Shown here one piece after another: positions 50,078-58,466 of a stretch of DNA of 64,000 nucleotides. The number at the start of each line of letters is the position of its first letter. The stretch's first letter is position 1. This DNA comes from Saprospira grandis (GTDB lineage: Bacteria > Bacteroidota > Bacteroidia > Chitinophagales > Saprospiraceae): the NCBI RefSeq assembly GCF_027594745.1, contig NZ_CP110854.1:2522501-2586500 (forward strand), written 5' to 3'. The notes beneath the pieces were generated by a model, which saw nothing but the letters and a program-made list of their open reading frames with translations, was not told the origin of the DNA and did no database searches. The translations under genes were made by a program, and so were the position numbers.

Positions 50078-50731
50078 TTAATTCATTAGCTGCTGATCTG
50101 TAAGTAGCTTTTTCATTTGCTGATCAAAAGCTCGAAAAGAAGGTCGTTTTTTTAGCGCATCAAAGGATAATTGATTGCCCAGTAAATTATATAGGTCGCT
50201 CAGGGTTTCATTGACTTCTTTGGGGCCTAATAGTTTTCCTATTAAAGCGCTCAAAAAGGCTTTGGGATCTACAATAGATTCTGGAGGGTGGCTGAGTCCT
50301 AATTCGGCTAAACGCTGTTTTTGATCTTTTGGTTTTTTTGGGAGCGGTTCTCCCAATCCCTTTTCTAAGAGTAGAATGGGGTCGGCAAGCAACCAGGCTT
50401 CAATCATTTTAACAGGGATAGCCGCGACCAGTGAGTAAGCAGAACTTTGCGCCGCCCAACGATCTTTTATTTGTTGATTTTTATCGCTCAACTCATTGGC
50501 ATCTGCATCCTGATGAAGAACAATAAAATTAGCGGCATACTCCTCTGCTTTTGTATCAATTTTAGCTAAATAGTCTGAGAAACTACCGCCTGTATTTTTG
50601 GTAACTTCTTCTATTTGAAGCTCAATTGGGCGACGAAGATCTAGCTGGGACAAATAGCGTTCTAACAAGGGTTTTAAAAAGCGATAATCGGTAGGGCCTT
50701 CTGCTGCGAGTATAATAATCAGATATTCCAT
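50078..50731 (-). CDS. Toprim/DUF4276-like protein, partner of the AAA ATPase
   Basis: This 217-residue protein opens with EYLIIILAAEGPTDYRFLKPLLERYL (Glu11 of EGPTD), then FIVLHQDADANE (an Asp-x-Asp pair) and IPVKMIEAWLLADP. The order E...DxD and the P-T-D-x-x-F motif are those of Toprim-related DUF4276/RloB-like proteins, possible metal-dependent nucleases. Its neighbour, 2 bases upstream, is an OLD-like AAA ATPase, and such pairs occur in abortive-infection-type defence systems (for example AbiL). Function here is inferred. A single-gene deletion context cannot be read from sequence. Confidence 0.72.
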   Translation of the reverse strand: MEYLIIILAAEGPTDYRFLKPLLERYLSQLDLRRPIELQIEEVTKNTGGSFSDYLAKIDTKAEEYAANFIVLHQDADANELSDKNQQIKDRWAAQSSAYSLVAAIPVKMIEAWLLADPILLLEKGLGEPLPKKPKDQKQRLAELGLSHPPESIVDPKAFLSALIGKLLGPKEVNETLSDLYNLLGNQLSFDALKKRPSFRAFDQQMKKLLTDQQLMN

Positions 50732-50733
50732 AT

Positions 50734-52098
50734 TTAGTGCTTCTTTGGCTCATTTGCAATTATGCGAGTACCTAGATAATCGTTTAGTTCTCTTAGACTA
50801 ATCGCTTTTACGCCCTTAAGAAGTGGCCTAATTGGAGAGTTTATAGGAAGAATTTGGCTATGGTTAAAATTTACATTTTTATTTTGGTAAATATCTAGTC
50901 GACTGCTAATTCGAGCCAAGCCAATCAGGCTGCCTAGACTTTTCTTTTCGTACACTTCTTGTACAAAAAGAGGCGAATGGGTATTGACAATGAGTTGTTG
51001 AAGCTTTTCCTCTTTATCCTTAAAATCAGTCGTCAGTTTCTCCAGCAAATCTGCCATATCTTTGATACGAGCAGGATGCAGGCCATTTTCTGGCTCCTCA
51101 AAACAAAGCAGGCCCTGTCTCATGGGGTCGGCCAACATAATGCAGAGAGCCAAAATGCGTAAGGTTCCTTCAGAGAGTAACTTGGCTGAATACCACTGTT
51201 TATTCTGGTCCTGCAAGCGAATAACATAAGCCTTGTTCAGCTGATCTTCGACTACTTCTAAGTCTATAAAATGGGGCAAAAAACGATTGAAATTCCGCCT
51301 GATTTTAGCTAACAGCTTAGGCGATTTATTGATGAGTCGTTGTAGGTTTCCAGCCATATTTTGACCTTGCTGGCCCAGAACATTTTGAGCAGCAGCTTTG
51401 GCTGTTGCTTTTCGCAATTCTTCTGGCTGAAGCTGAAGAAATTGCCAATAGCTAAACGCTTCTTTTAAGGCTAGTGCATGTGGGTAATCAATAGTATCTA
51501 CTGTAGAAAGAATGGTCCGTTGGGCCTGTTTTAAAGGAAACCTTTTGTCGCGGCTGCCTTTAGCATCTTCCTCCAATTGTAAATAATCGCCCTTAGTTTG
51601 AATAAAGGGGAGCTGACGGCCTATACTTTTAGGCCGCCAATGCTCTTTTTTTCCAGGAACAAAATGTTTTATCCAAGCATCTTCCTTGACCAAAATGCGC
51701 TCTAGCTTTTCTTCTAAAACACGCAAGGAGCTGATAGAATTTTCATCAGTTGAGCGCTTGATTTTTAAGCTATAACGCAAACGAGTATAGTCTAAATCTA
51801 CCGTTTGCCCCCAAGAATCCGTAATTTGACGATCTAGTAAAACCTCTACGATAAAAGACATTTCTTCTGCATAAATGTCTGGCGCATACTGCGTAAATAG
51901 CTCGATTAGCTCCCCTCTTTGAGTCGCAAAAGCAGTCTTCAAATTTGAAGAGTTAGCTAAAGCCGATATGAGCGCTAAAGCATCAAATAGATTGCTTTTT
52001 CCCGAGCTGTTCGCTCCTGCGATTAGCGTAAAAGGAGCCAAATCCATTTCAAAGTTATGAAAGGACTTAAAACCGCTAATGGCTATTTTACTAATCAT
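50734..52098 (-). CDS. OLD/AAA_21-type SMC-like ATPase, predicted defence protein
   Basis: This 454-residue ATPase has Walker A GANSSGKS (28-35) after ISGFKSFHNFEMDLAPFTLIA, a long insertion with helices, an ABC-type signature LSEGTLRILAL (308-318), Walker B LLCFEEPENGLHP (330-342, with Glu-Glu) and H-loop NTHSP (374-378). This is the AAA_21/AAA_15 layout of OLD-like and RloA/AbiL-type proteins. It has no Toprim domain of its own, and the next gene supplies one. It lies 31 bases after xth and 2 bases before its partner. Its nearest function call is anti-phage defence; repair is an alternative. Confidence 0.8.
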   Translation of the reverse strand: MISKIAISGFKSFHNFEMDLAPFTLIAGANSSGKSNLFDALALISALANSSNLKTAFATQRGELIELFTQYAPDIYAEEMSFIVEVLLDRQITDSWGQTVDLDYTRLRYSLKIKRSTDENSISSLRVLEEKLERILVKEDAWIKHFVPGKKEHWRPKSIGRQLPFIQTKGDYLQLEEDAKGSRDKRFPLKQAQRTILSTVDTIDYPHALALKEAFSYWQFLQLQPEELRKATAKAAAQNVLGQQGQNMAGNLQRLINKSPKLLAKIRRNFNRFLPHFIDLEVVEDQLNKAYVIRLQDQNKQWYSAKLLSEGTLRILALCIMLADPMRQGLLCFEEPENGLHPARIKDMADLLEKLTTDFKDKEEKLQQLIVNTHSPLFVQEVYEKKSLGSLIGLARISSRLDIYQNKNVNFNHSQILPINSPIRPLLKGVKAISLRELNDYLGTRIIANEPKKH

Positions 52099-52129
52099 AG
52101 TAGTGGCTTTTAAAGTAGATTAAAAAGGG

Positions 52130-52903
52130 TTATATATCCAGCTCAATTAAGCAGGGACAATGGTCAGAATGTACGGCATCATTCAACAGCTCAGCGCCTT
52201 TGATGGCAGGCACTAAATCTTCTGAAACGCACTGATAATCGATGCGCCAGCCTTTGTTGTTGGCCCTTGCGGTTTTAGAGCGCATGCTCCACCAGCTAAA
52301 TTTTTGCTCCTCGGGATGCAACTGCCGAAAGCTATCTACAAAGCCGCCTTCTTCTAGCCATTTGCTCATCCAAGCCCGCTCTTCGGGCAAAAAACCAGAG
52401 GTTTTATGGTTGCGTTTGGGGTTGTGAATATCAATTTCTTCATGGGCAATATTATAATCGCCTTGCAGCAAAATTTTGGGCCGCTCTTTTTTCAATTCTT
52501 GCACCCAATCATAAATACTATCCAGAAAATCATATTTGACCTCCTGGCGGACAGAGCCCGATGTACCCGAAGGAAAATAGCAGTTCAATAGGGTCCAATC
52601 GCCAAAATCTAGGCGCAAAACTCGGCCCTCTTTATCAAAGCGCTCGATGCCCATGCCCTGCACTTCCAAATCGGCTTTTACCTTAGACAAAACGACTACT
52701 CCACTATAGCCTTTTTTTTCGGCCGCATGCCAGTAAATGTGCTCATAACCAGCCGCTTGCAGCTCTTCCAAATCTACTTGTTCGCGCAAAGCCTTAGCTT
52801 CTTGCAGGCCAATAATATCAATGTCATTTTCCTTCACCCAATCCACAAAACCTTTCCGAATTGCAGCTCTTAGTCCATTTACATTGTAGGATAGTACTTT
52901 CAT
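52130..52903 (-). CDS. xth: Exodeoxyribonuclease III / AP endonuclease
   Basis: This 257-residue enzyme cleaves abasic sites and degrades duplex DNA 3'-5'. Motifs: MKVLSYNVNGLRAAI (Asn), IIGLQEAKA (metal Glu), QGDYNIAHEEIDIHNP (Asp-x-Asn), RIDYQCVSEDLV and SDHCPCLIELDI (His). It is of normal length. It heads the run that contains the AAA/Toprim pair and ruvB. Confidence 0.95.
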   Translation of the reverse strand: MKVLSYNVNGLRAAIRKGFVDWVKENDIDIIGLQEAKALREQVDLEELQAAGYEHIYWHAAEKKGYSGVVVLSKVKADLEVQGMGIERFDKEGRVLRLDFGDWTLLNCYFPSGTSGSVRQEVKYDFLDSIYDWVQELKKERPKILLQGDYNIAHEEIDIHNPKRNHKTSGFLPEERAWMSKWLEEGGFVDSFRQLHPEEQKFSWWSMRSKTARANNKGWRIDYQCVSEDLVPAIKGAELLNDAVHSDHCPCLIELDI

Positions 52904-52940
52904 TTCTTGCTTTTAATTTTACTGATGTTTTGTTTTTTTT

Positions 52941-53083
52941 GGGGCCCGCGGCCGGCTAGCCTTCGGCTAGGTCGGCCGCCGCTATGCTGCGCGGCTCGCA
53001 GGTCTGCTCGGCCCTGCGCAAAACTTCGCTAGCGCTCGTTTTGCTTGGTCTGGCCTTCGGCCACCGCTGCGCAGCGCTGGGCC
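52941..53083 (-). repeat. R17: structured GC-rich intergenic element, subtype C
   Basis: Sense strand is minus. It starts GGCCCAGCGCTGCG, ends GGGCCCC. Closing stem GGCCC/GGGCC. Hairpin 2 is GCAAAAC with GTTTTGC around GAGCGCTAGCGAA. The last hairpin is GGCCGACC-TAGCCGAAGGCTA-GCCGGCC. Between asd and xth, both minus. Confidence 0.87.
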
Positions 53084-53095
53084 TTTTTGGACCAT

Positions 53096-54088
53096 TTACA
53101 GCCAGCCCTTTTCAATGAGGGCTTCTGCAATTTGTAGGGCATTGGTGGCCGCGCCCTTATGCAAGTTATCGGCAACGATCCAAAGATGCAAGCCATTTTC
53201 TTGAGAAAAATCGCGGCGGATGCGGCCCACAAAAACCTCATCTTTTCCCTTGGCCGAAAGTGGCATGGGGTAGAGGTTTTCGCTGGGATTATCTTGGACC
53301 ACTACGCCTGGAGACTGGGCCAACAATTCTCGAATATCGGCGAGCTCGAAGGGCGTTTTTAGGGCAATATTTACGGCTTCGGAATGGCCGCCCATAACGG
53401 GCACACGGACCGCCGTGGCGCTGAGCCGAAGCTCGGGCAAATTCATGATTTTGCGGCTTTCGTTCAGCAGCTTGATTTCCTCTTTAGTATAACCATCTTC
53501 TACAAAAACATCGCAATGGGGCAGGCAGTTTTCAAAAATGGGGTGGGGGTAGGCGGGATTTTGGGGCGTTTTGCCCTGCAACTCCTCTTGATATTGTTGG
53601 AGGGCCTTCATGCCTGTTCCCGTCATAGATTGATAGGTAGAGACCAGAACTCGTTCTAGGCCATATTTTTTTTCTAGGGGCCAAAGGGCCAACAATAGCT
53701 GAATTGTTGAGCAGTTGGGATTGGCAATAATAAAGTCATCGGCTTTGAGTTGGTCCAGATTGACCTCGGGCACAATGAGGGGTTTATCATGCTGCATGCG
53801 GAAAGCCGAAGAATTATCAATGACCTTACAGCCAATGGCGGCAAATTTTGGGGCTAGTGCTAGCGAAACGCTACCGCCGGCAGAAAAAAGGGCCAAATTG
53901 GGTTTTTGGGTCAGGGCCTCTTCGGCCAAAAGCAGCGGAATATCTTGGCCTTTAAAGCGGATTGTTTTGCCTTTGGAGCGGGCAGAGGCCACGGGCAAGA
54001 GTTGGCTAACTGGAAAATTGCGTTCTTCTAAGAGTTTCAACATCACTTGGCCAACCATTCCGCTGGCACCGACAAGGGCTAATTTCAT
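53096..54088 (-). CDS. asd: Aspartate-semialdehyde dehydrogenase
   Basis: This 330-residue enzyme makes aspartate semialdehyde for lysine, threonine, methionine and cell-wall synthesis. It opens MKLALVGASGMVGQVMLKLL (Rossmann loop), has FSAGGSVSLALAPKFA, active-site Cys in IANPNCSTIQLL, and RVPVMGGHSEAVNI (His). Start is ATG at 54088; the frame is open to 54364 only because it runs through element R18. A -7 box lies 30 bases upstream. The alignment of motifs and length favour the bacterial type. Confidence 0.95.
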   Translation of the reverse strand: MKLALVGASGMVGQVMLKLLEERNFPVSQLLPVASARSKGKTIRFKGQDIPLLLAEEALTQKPNLALFSAGGSVSLALAPKFAAIGCKVIDNSSAFRMQHDKPLIVPEVNLDQLKADDFIIANPNCSTIQLLLALWPLEKKYGLERVLVSTYQSMTGTGMKALQQYQEELQGKTPQNPAYPHPIFENCLPHCDVFVEDGYTKEEIKLLNESRKIMNLPELRLSATAVRVPVMGGHSEAVNIALKTPFELADIRELLAQSPGVVVQDNPSENLYPMPLSAKGKDEVFVGRIRRDFSQENGLHLWIVADNLHKGAATNALQIAEALIEKGWL

Positions 54089-54117
54089 GCGTATATATTT
54101 TGCAAATGATAAGAAGC

Positions 54118-54125
54118 CAAAAGTA
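54118..54125 (-). promoter_or_regulatory. -7 box upstream of asd
   Basis: TACTTTTG on the minus strand fits TAnnTTTG, 30 bases before the chosen ATG. Confidence 0.45.
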
Positions 54126-54204
54126 CAAAAGAAGTTTTGGCTTTGGGGGCAAACGGCTTGAAAACTGTTGCCAATTTGCGGTTTTGCAGGGCCGAAGGCC
54201 CGCA

Positions 54205-54320
54205 GGCTGAGGGATGGACAGCAGTGGCCGCAGGCCAGACCGAGCCAGCTTGCTGGCGAAGGGCCGAGCGAATAGCGAGCTGCGAAACAGCCCGACCCGG
54301 CCAAAGGCCGGGGCAGCCCC
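54205..54320 (+). repeat. R18: structured GC-rich intergenic element, subtype B
   Basis: Starts GGCTGAGGGATGGACAGCAG, ends GGGGCAGCCCC plus seven A. Hairpin 1 TGGCC-GCA-GGCCA, hairpin 2 GCCAGC-TT-GCTGGC, last hairpin CCCGGCC-AAA-GGCCGGG, closing stem GGCTG/CAGCC. Between divergent asd and the mutase gene. Confidence 0.88.
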
Positions 54321-54515
54321 AAAAAAACAAATAAAAAGAAAAAATGAGCGATCAAAAAGGACAAGCTAAGGACAGCTTAAAAAGTTAGAACTAAGAATTT
54401 AGAAGTTTAAGCGACTAATTCTTAAATTAGAGGCTTAACCCTCCCCTTAAAAATGTTGTAAGCGCATAAAGATTGTTTTACCCCCAATATTCCCCCACCG
54501 AAAGCACTATCAACT

Positions 54516-55601
54516 ATGTCTGTAGAGAATAAAATCAATTGGTCTGAATTTGAGGGCCTTAGCACAGAAGAATGGAAGGCCAGCATTGAAAAATACCTAA
54601 AGGGAAAGCCTTTAGAGGAGCTAGAGCAAAGCATTGAAGAGGGCTATAGTATGGCTCCTTTTTACCGAAAGGAAGAGGTGGCGCCCTTGCGTTTGCCTAG
54701 CTTAAATGCGCCTAAAACTTGGGCTATTGCTGAAAAAATTGAGGTAGCTGGTGATTTGGCCGCTAGTAAAAAAGCCGTGGCCGAGGCCTTGAATGGCGGG
54801 GCCAATATGCTTATTTTGGACTTTCAGAAAGGCAAAGGGAAAGATATTAAAGAGGTTTTGCAGGGTGTTCATTTGAATATGATTAGCCTAAAGATGCAGG
54901 GAGAGGCCTTAGGGATTTTTGCAGAGGATTATCTGCGGGAGTTGGGGCGTTTTAGCTACTCTTCTGATTTGGACCTCTTGCTGAGCGGCAATAGTTTTCA
55001 GGCTTTATCTTGGCAGCAATTGTATGGAGGCACCTATCCTAAATTGCGGGCGTTTCAGATTAACATCTGCTTGAAAGATGGGGCTATTACGGCTTTATCG
55101 GATGCCTTGACGGAGATTAAATTTGCCTTTGAGGAGTTGCGGGCTGCAGGAGCCCCCCCTTGGGATGCCCAGCATTATTTTCAGATCAACTTTGAATTGG
55201 AGGAGAATTACTTCCGTTCTATTTCGGCCATTCGGGCCTTTAAGCGGCTTTGGTTGGGGGTATTAGAAGCTCAGGGGCTAGAGAAAGTGAGCTGGCCTTG
55301 GATTCATGCGCAGGCGGTAGTGGCCGAGCGCAAAGAAGATTTGTATTGGCAAATGATCGCCAATAGTACGCAGGCTTTGGCGGCGGCAGTTGGGCAGGTT
55401 AATAGTTTGGAATTGCCTATTTTGGGTACGGCCGAGCAGCGTCCTTTTGCTCGCCGGATTGCTCGTAATGCTCAGCATTTGCTACAGCTAGAGAGTCATC
55501 TTAATGAGGTAGAAGACCCTGCTGCGGGGGCCTATTATATTGAAAAATACAGTCAAATGCTGGTTAAGGCGAGTTGGGAACAGTTTTTAGAGAAAGCCTA
55601 G
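54516..55601 (+). CDS. Methylmalonyl-CoA mutase small-subunit-like protein, shortened
   Basis: This 361-residue protein resembles the small (beta) subunit of methylmalonyl-CoA mutase: INWSEFEGLSTEEWKASIEKYLKGKPLEEL, then ANMLILDFQKG, YLRELGRFSYSSDLDLLLSG and VGQVNSLELPILGTAEQRPFARRIARNAQHLLQLESHLNEVEDPAAGAYYIEKYSQML. The small subunit forms the barrel but is not catalytic. It is much shorter than usual (about 450-640) and lacks a cobalamin-binding C-terminus. No mutB (large subunit) follows. So it either pairs with a mutB elsewhere or has another use. Confidence 0.78.
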   Translation: MSVENKINWSEFEGLSTEEWKASIEKYLKGKPLEELEQSIEEGYSMAPFYRKEEVAPLRLPSLNAPKTWAIAEKIEVAGDLAASKKAVAEALNGGANMLILDFQKGKGKDIKEVLQGVHLNMISLKMQGEALGIFAEDYLRELGRFSYSSDLDLLLSGNSFQALSWQQLYGGTYPKLRAFQINICLKDGAITALSDALTEIKFAFEELRAAGAPPWDAQHYFQINFELEENYFRSISAIRAFKRLWLGVLEAQGLEKVSWPWIHAQAVVAERKEDLYWQMIANSTQALAAAVGQVNSLELPILGTAEQRPFARRIARNAQHLLQLESHLNEVEDPAAGAYYIEKYSQMLVKASWEQFLEKA

Positions 55602-55751
55602 CGTATTATTTCGTTAGTTTTTTCTTTATTTCAAGTTCAGCTTAAATTCCTTAGGTTGGCTTGCTGTTGATATTGCATTCATTGAAAGCTTCCTGCAGCT
55701 AAGCAATGAATTCATTAAAGTCATAGACTTTAAGCTGTCCCCCCATCGCCT

Positions 55752-57479
55752 ATGAGAACATCTGTTTTATATATTTTCCTTCTTTTATGCCTGTCCTCTC
55801 TAGTTGGGAGGGCGCAAGGCGATCTTATGTCTGCCCAGACCCATGAGGCATACAACAACTACGTTATATATAGTAATGAGTTGGTGCATGCCTTACACAT
55901 CATGGAAAATGACTTTGCTTATTTGAATCATGCTTTTAATGACTATATAGAGCAGGGCGAAAAAGATATTGCCTTTGATCAAAGGATCATTTTGCGGAAC
56001 TACGACTATTTTCCAGTTTTGCCCCGAGACCTTTATGTCAAATTGTATGATGACAATTTTTATATTCCCTCTAAGGAGCGAGGGAAGCCCTTAGAATTGA
56101 TTGGGCAATATCATAAGGTCGTAGAAGAATTGGAAGAGCTCTATGAGGCCTTGGCCCAGTACATGGAGACGGGCCGTTACCGTTCTGATGAGAAGCTATT
56201 GCAGGGCTATAAGTATTTGGAGCGCATAGAGCTGTTATACTATGATGCCTATGCCTTAGAGGAAAAGTTATATTGGCGCTTAGACGCTAGTTTTCATCAT
56301 TATGAGCTGCCCGTTAGGAATCAGTTGTACGCCAATATTCTGTTAGAACTTGATGAGTTATGGCAGGAGGGGCGTCGAATTAGCCGAGGGGTGCGGGCCA
56401 AAGACCGCAGCGCAGGCTTTAAGGCCAACTGCATGTATTTTGAGAACCTGATCTTCAAGCTTAAAAAGGAAAAAGCGCAATATTTGGGGGCTATTCCAAA
56501 AGATGAGGAAATCATCCGAGATTATTATGAGCAGATGATCAATCGGGCCGATCTGCTGCTGGCCGATGCCCGCTCTTATTTGGCCCAAACAAAATATAAG
56601 AATAAGCCCTTGGGGGCCGATTACCACTATTATAGAGATATGCTGGGCCATTATAATCGCTATGGCAATGGCTTGACGGCCCTCTATAATAAGATGTTGG
56701 ATTATACCACAGAGCCCAGACTGCTAGCCGATGAGTTGCCGCCTATTTTTGAGCTAAAATATCCAAACCATCCCGCTTTTGATTCTTTGCGCAAGGATAG
56801 CCTAGCGGATCCCGCCTGGGCCTTGGCGCAGATGGAGAAAAACCGCAGGGATAGTCTGGCTAGAGCCGATAGTTTGGCCCGAATTAAGGAGCAACCGCCC
56901 AAATTGGGAGAGCCGAGCCTAGAGGGCTTTGCCACCAATAACCTCATTTTCCTCATTGATATTTCTTCTTCTATGGAGGATGAAGAAAAGCTGCCCCTAC
57001 TTAAAAGTTCTTTGGCGCAGCTCCTTTCTTTGATGCGTAAAGAAGATAATATTTCAATTATTGCCTATTCGGATAAAGCCGAGCTGCTGCTGCCGCCCAT
57101 TTCTGGCCAAGAGCAAGAAAAAATTATGGGCATCTTGGAGGAATTAAAGGTCCGTACGAGCAGTAATGCCGATTTAGGCCTGCAAAAAGCCTATTTGCTT
57201 GCTAGAGAAAGCTTTATTGAGGGCGGAAATAATCGCATCATTATGGCCACCGATGGCAATTTTAGCCTCGATAAAAAAACAGAGCGCCTGATCCGAAAAA
57301 GTGCCCGCAAAGATATTCAACTCAGCATTTTCTATTTCTCTGAAAAAGAGTACGATTATGTAAAGAATAATCTGCAAGAGATTGTGCTCTGGGGAGAAGG
57401 TAGCTATAATTATATTACGGCCCAAAATGCCAAACAAGCGCTGCTCATCGAGGCCCAATCGGTCCGAAATACACCCTAA
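55752..57479 (+). CDS. Secreted VWA-domain protein
   Basis: This 575-residue protein has a signal peptide (LYIFLLLCLSSLVGRAQ). The N-terminal 350 residues are helical and charged with many Tyr, Leu and Glu. A von Willebrand A domain covers about residues 395-565 with the MIDAS motif DISSSMED, the conserved Asp/Thr in TSSNADLG and MATDGNFSL. VWA domains bind partner proteins through a metal. It has no lipobox or sorting domain, so it is probably periplasmic. It stands alone with a bidirectional terminator after it. Confidence 0.82.
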   Translation: MRTSVLYIFLLLCLSSLVGRAQGDLMSAQTHEAYNNYVIYSNELVHALHIMENDFAYLNHAFNDYIEQGEKDIAFDQRIILRNYDYFPVLPRDLYVKLYDDNFYIPSKERGKPLELIGQYHKVVEELEELYEALAQYMETGRYRSDEKLLQGYKYLERIELLYYDAYALEEKLYWRLDASFHHYELPVRNQLYANILLELDELWQEGRRISRGVRAKDRSAGFKANCMYFENLIFKLKKEKAQYLGAIPKDEEIIRDYYEQMINRADLLLADARSYLAQTKYKNKPLGADYHYYRDMLGHYNRYGNGLTALYNKMLDYTTEPRLLADELPPIFELKYPNHPAFDSLRKDSLADPAWALAQMEKNRRDSLARADSLARIKEQPPKLGEPSLEGFATNNLIFLIDISSSMEDEEKLPLLKSSLAQLLSLMRKEDNISIIAYSDKAELLLPPISGQEQEKIMGILEELKVRTSSNADLGLQKAYLLARESFIEGGNNRIIMATDGNFSLDKKTERLIRKSARKDIQLSIFYFSEKEYDYVKNNLQEIVLWGEGSYNYITAQNAKQALLIEAQSVRNTP

Positions 57480-57498
57480 AACAAAGAAAAAAGCAGAA

Positions 57499-57537
57499 AA
57501 AAAGGCTGCTGGATCTTCAAGATCCAGCAGCCTTTTT
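57499..57537. terminator. Bidirectional terminator between convergent genes
   Basis: AAAAAGGCTGCTGGATCTT-C-AAGATCCAGCAGCCTTTTT: 19-bp arms with T run on both strands, between the VWA and LysM genes. Confidence 0.92.
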
Positions 57538-57559
57538 ATTATAGCCTCCTCGAATAGAA

Positions 57560-58345
57560 CTAGCGAGAAGCCTTATCTAGAGGCGGAAAGAGTAGGCGCA
57601 TGCCTGGCTCAATCGCATAAACAGAAGGTAAGTCGTTGATTCTGGCCACCGCCATAAAGAACTCTGGACTACCATAAATATCTTCACAAAGCTTAGGCAG
57701 GTTATCGCCATGCTTAATTTCAATAAAGTGACTCAAGTCAGGAGAGTTACCCTTGGCTCTAGCCTCTGGATCTTCCACTCCCTTAAACTTTAAGGTTAGC
57801 TCTGCCCGAACAGGATGCCCCTGCGCACTAAACAAAACATACTTTACAGACAAACTCTGCAACTGGCACTTATATACCCCCTTAGAAGAAACAATATTGG
57901 TCGATTGAGAAGGCAATACAGAACCCCAAGTTACGGTAAGGTAGGGAGGACCGTGGGTCTCCTCTACATAATAATAACAAGTGTCTTTCAACTTCTTGAT
58001 ATAATCTTCTACCGTGGGCGTTCCGGTGGCAAACTTAATGGCCGCCATAATCGCTCCTCCCACACTAGTGGGTAATCCACCTGGATCAGGCAATACCCCC
58101 GTGGCATCTACTACGGTCTCAATCGTTAAATCAGGCGTTTCATAGTTAGCTGCCCCAGGAAGAGGCGCCGACTCTCCACCAGCATGCTCGGTGGTTTTGG
58201 TGTCTCCACCACTACCGCCCTTATCGCCATAAGAGATATTATAGTCGAGCTGTAGTTCTTGTGGGTTTACTTGCAAGGCAATGGCGTTGCCCGTTGCATC
58301 TTGGCAAGCAACATCTTTATAGCCAGTGATTACTACTTTCTGCAT
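57560..58345 (-). CDS. LysM/CIS-tube-type protein of contractile injection particles
   Basis: This 261-residue protein opens QKVVITGYKDVACQDATGNAIALQVNPQELQLDYNISY and has a beta-rich middle (TPDLTIETVVDATGVLP, YLTVTWGSVLPSQSTNIVSSKGVYKCQLQSLSVKYVLFSAQGHPVRAELTLKFKGV), then a C-terminal LysM-like motif IKHGDNLPKLCEDIYGSPEFFMAVARINDLPSVYAIEPGMRLLFPP. This is the layout of the Afp7/gp53-like tube-to-baseplate linker (CIS_tube plus LysM) of extracellular contractile injection systems and tailed phages. No other tail gene is adjacent. Saprospira is known for rhapidosomes, tail-like rods. Confidence 0.8.
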   Translation of the reverse strand: MQKVVITGYKDVACQDATGNAIALQVNPQELQLDYNISYGDKGGSGGDTKTTEHAGGESAPLPGAANYETPDLTIETVVDATGVLPDPGGLPTSVGGAIMAAIKFATGTPTVEDYIKKLKDTCYYYVEETHGPPYLTVTWGSVLPSQSTNIVSSKGVYKCQLQSLSVKYVLFSAQGHPVRAELTLKFKGVEDPEARAKGNSPDLSHFIEIKHGDNLPKLCEDIYGSPEFFMAVARINDLPSVYAIEPGMRLLFPPLDKASR

Positions 58346-58466
58346 GAGTAGAATGCGTTTTATGGTTAGTCGAGGAAGTATTTTGTCGTTGAGTGCTTTA
58401 AAGATATTGTTTTTCCGCTGAAATTTCGACTTTTAGTCAAATTTTTTCCACTGAAAAGTTAAGCCT

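Noticed and set aside
54089..54364. N-terminal extension of the asd frame
   Set aside because: It runs through R18 and the promoter; the Rossmann start MKLALVGASGMVG is the true start.
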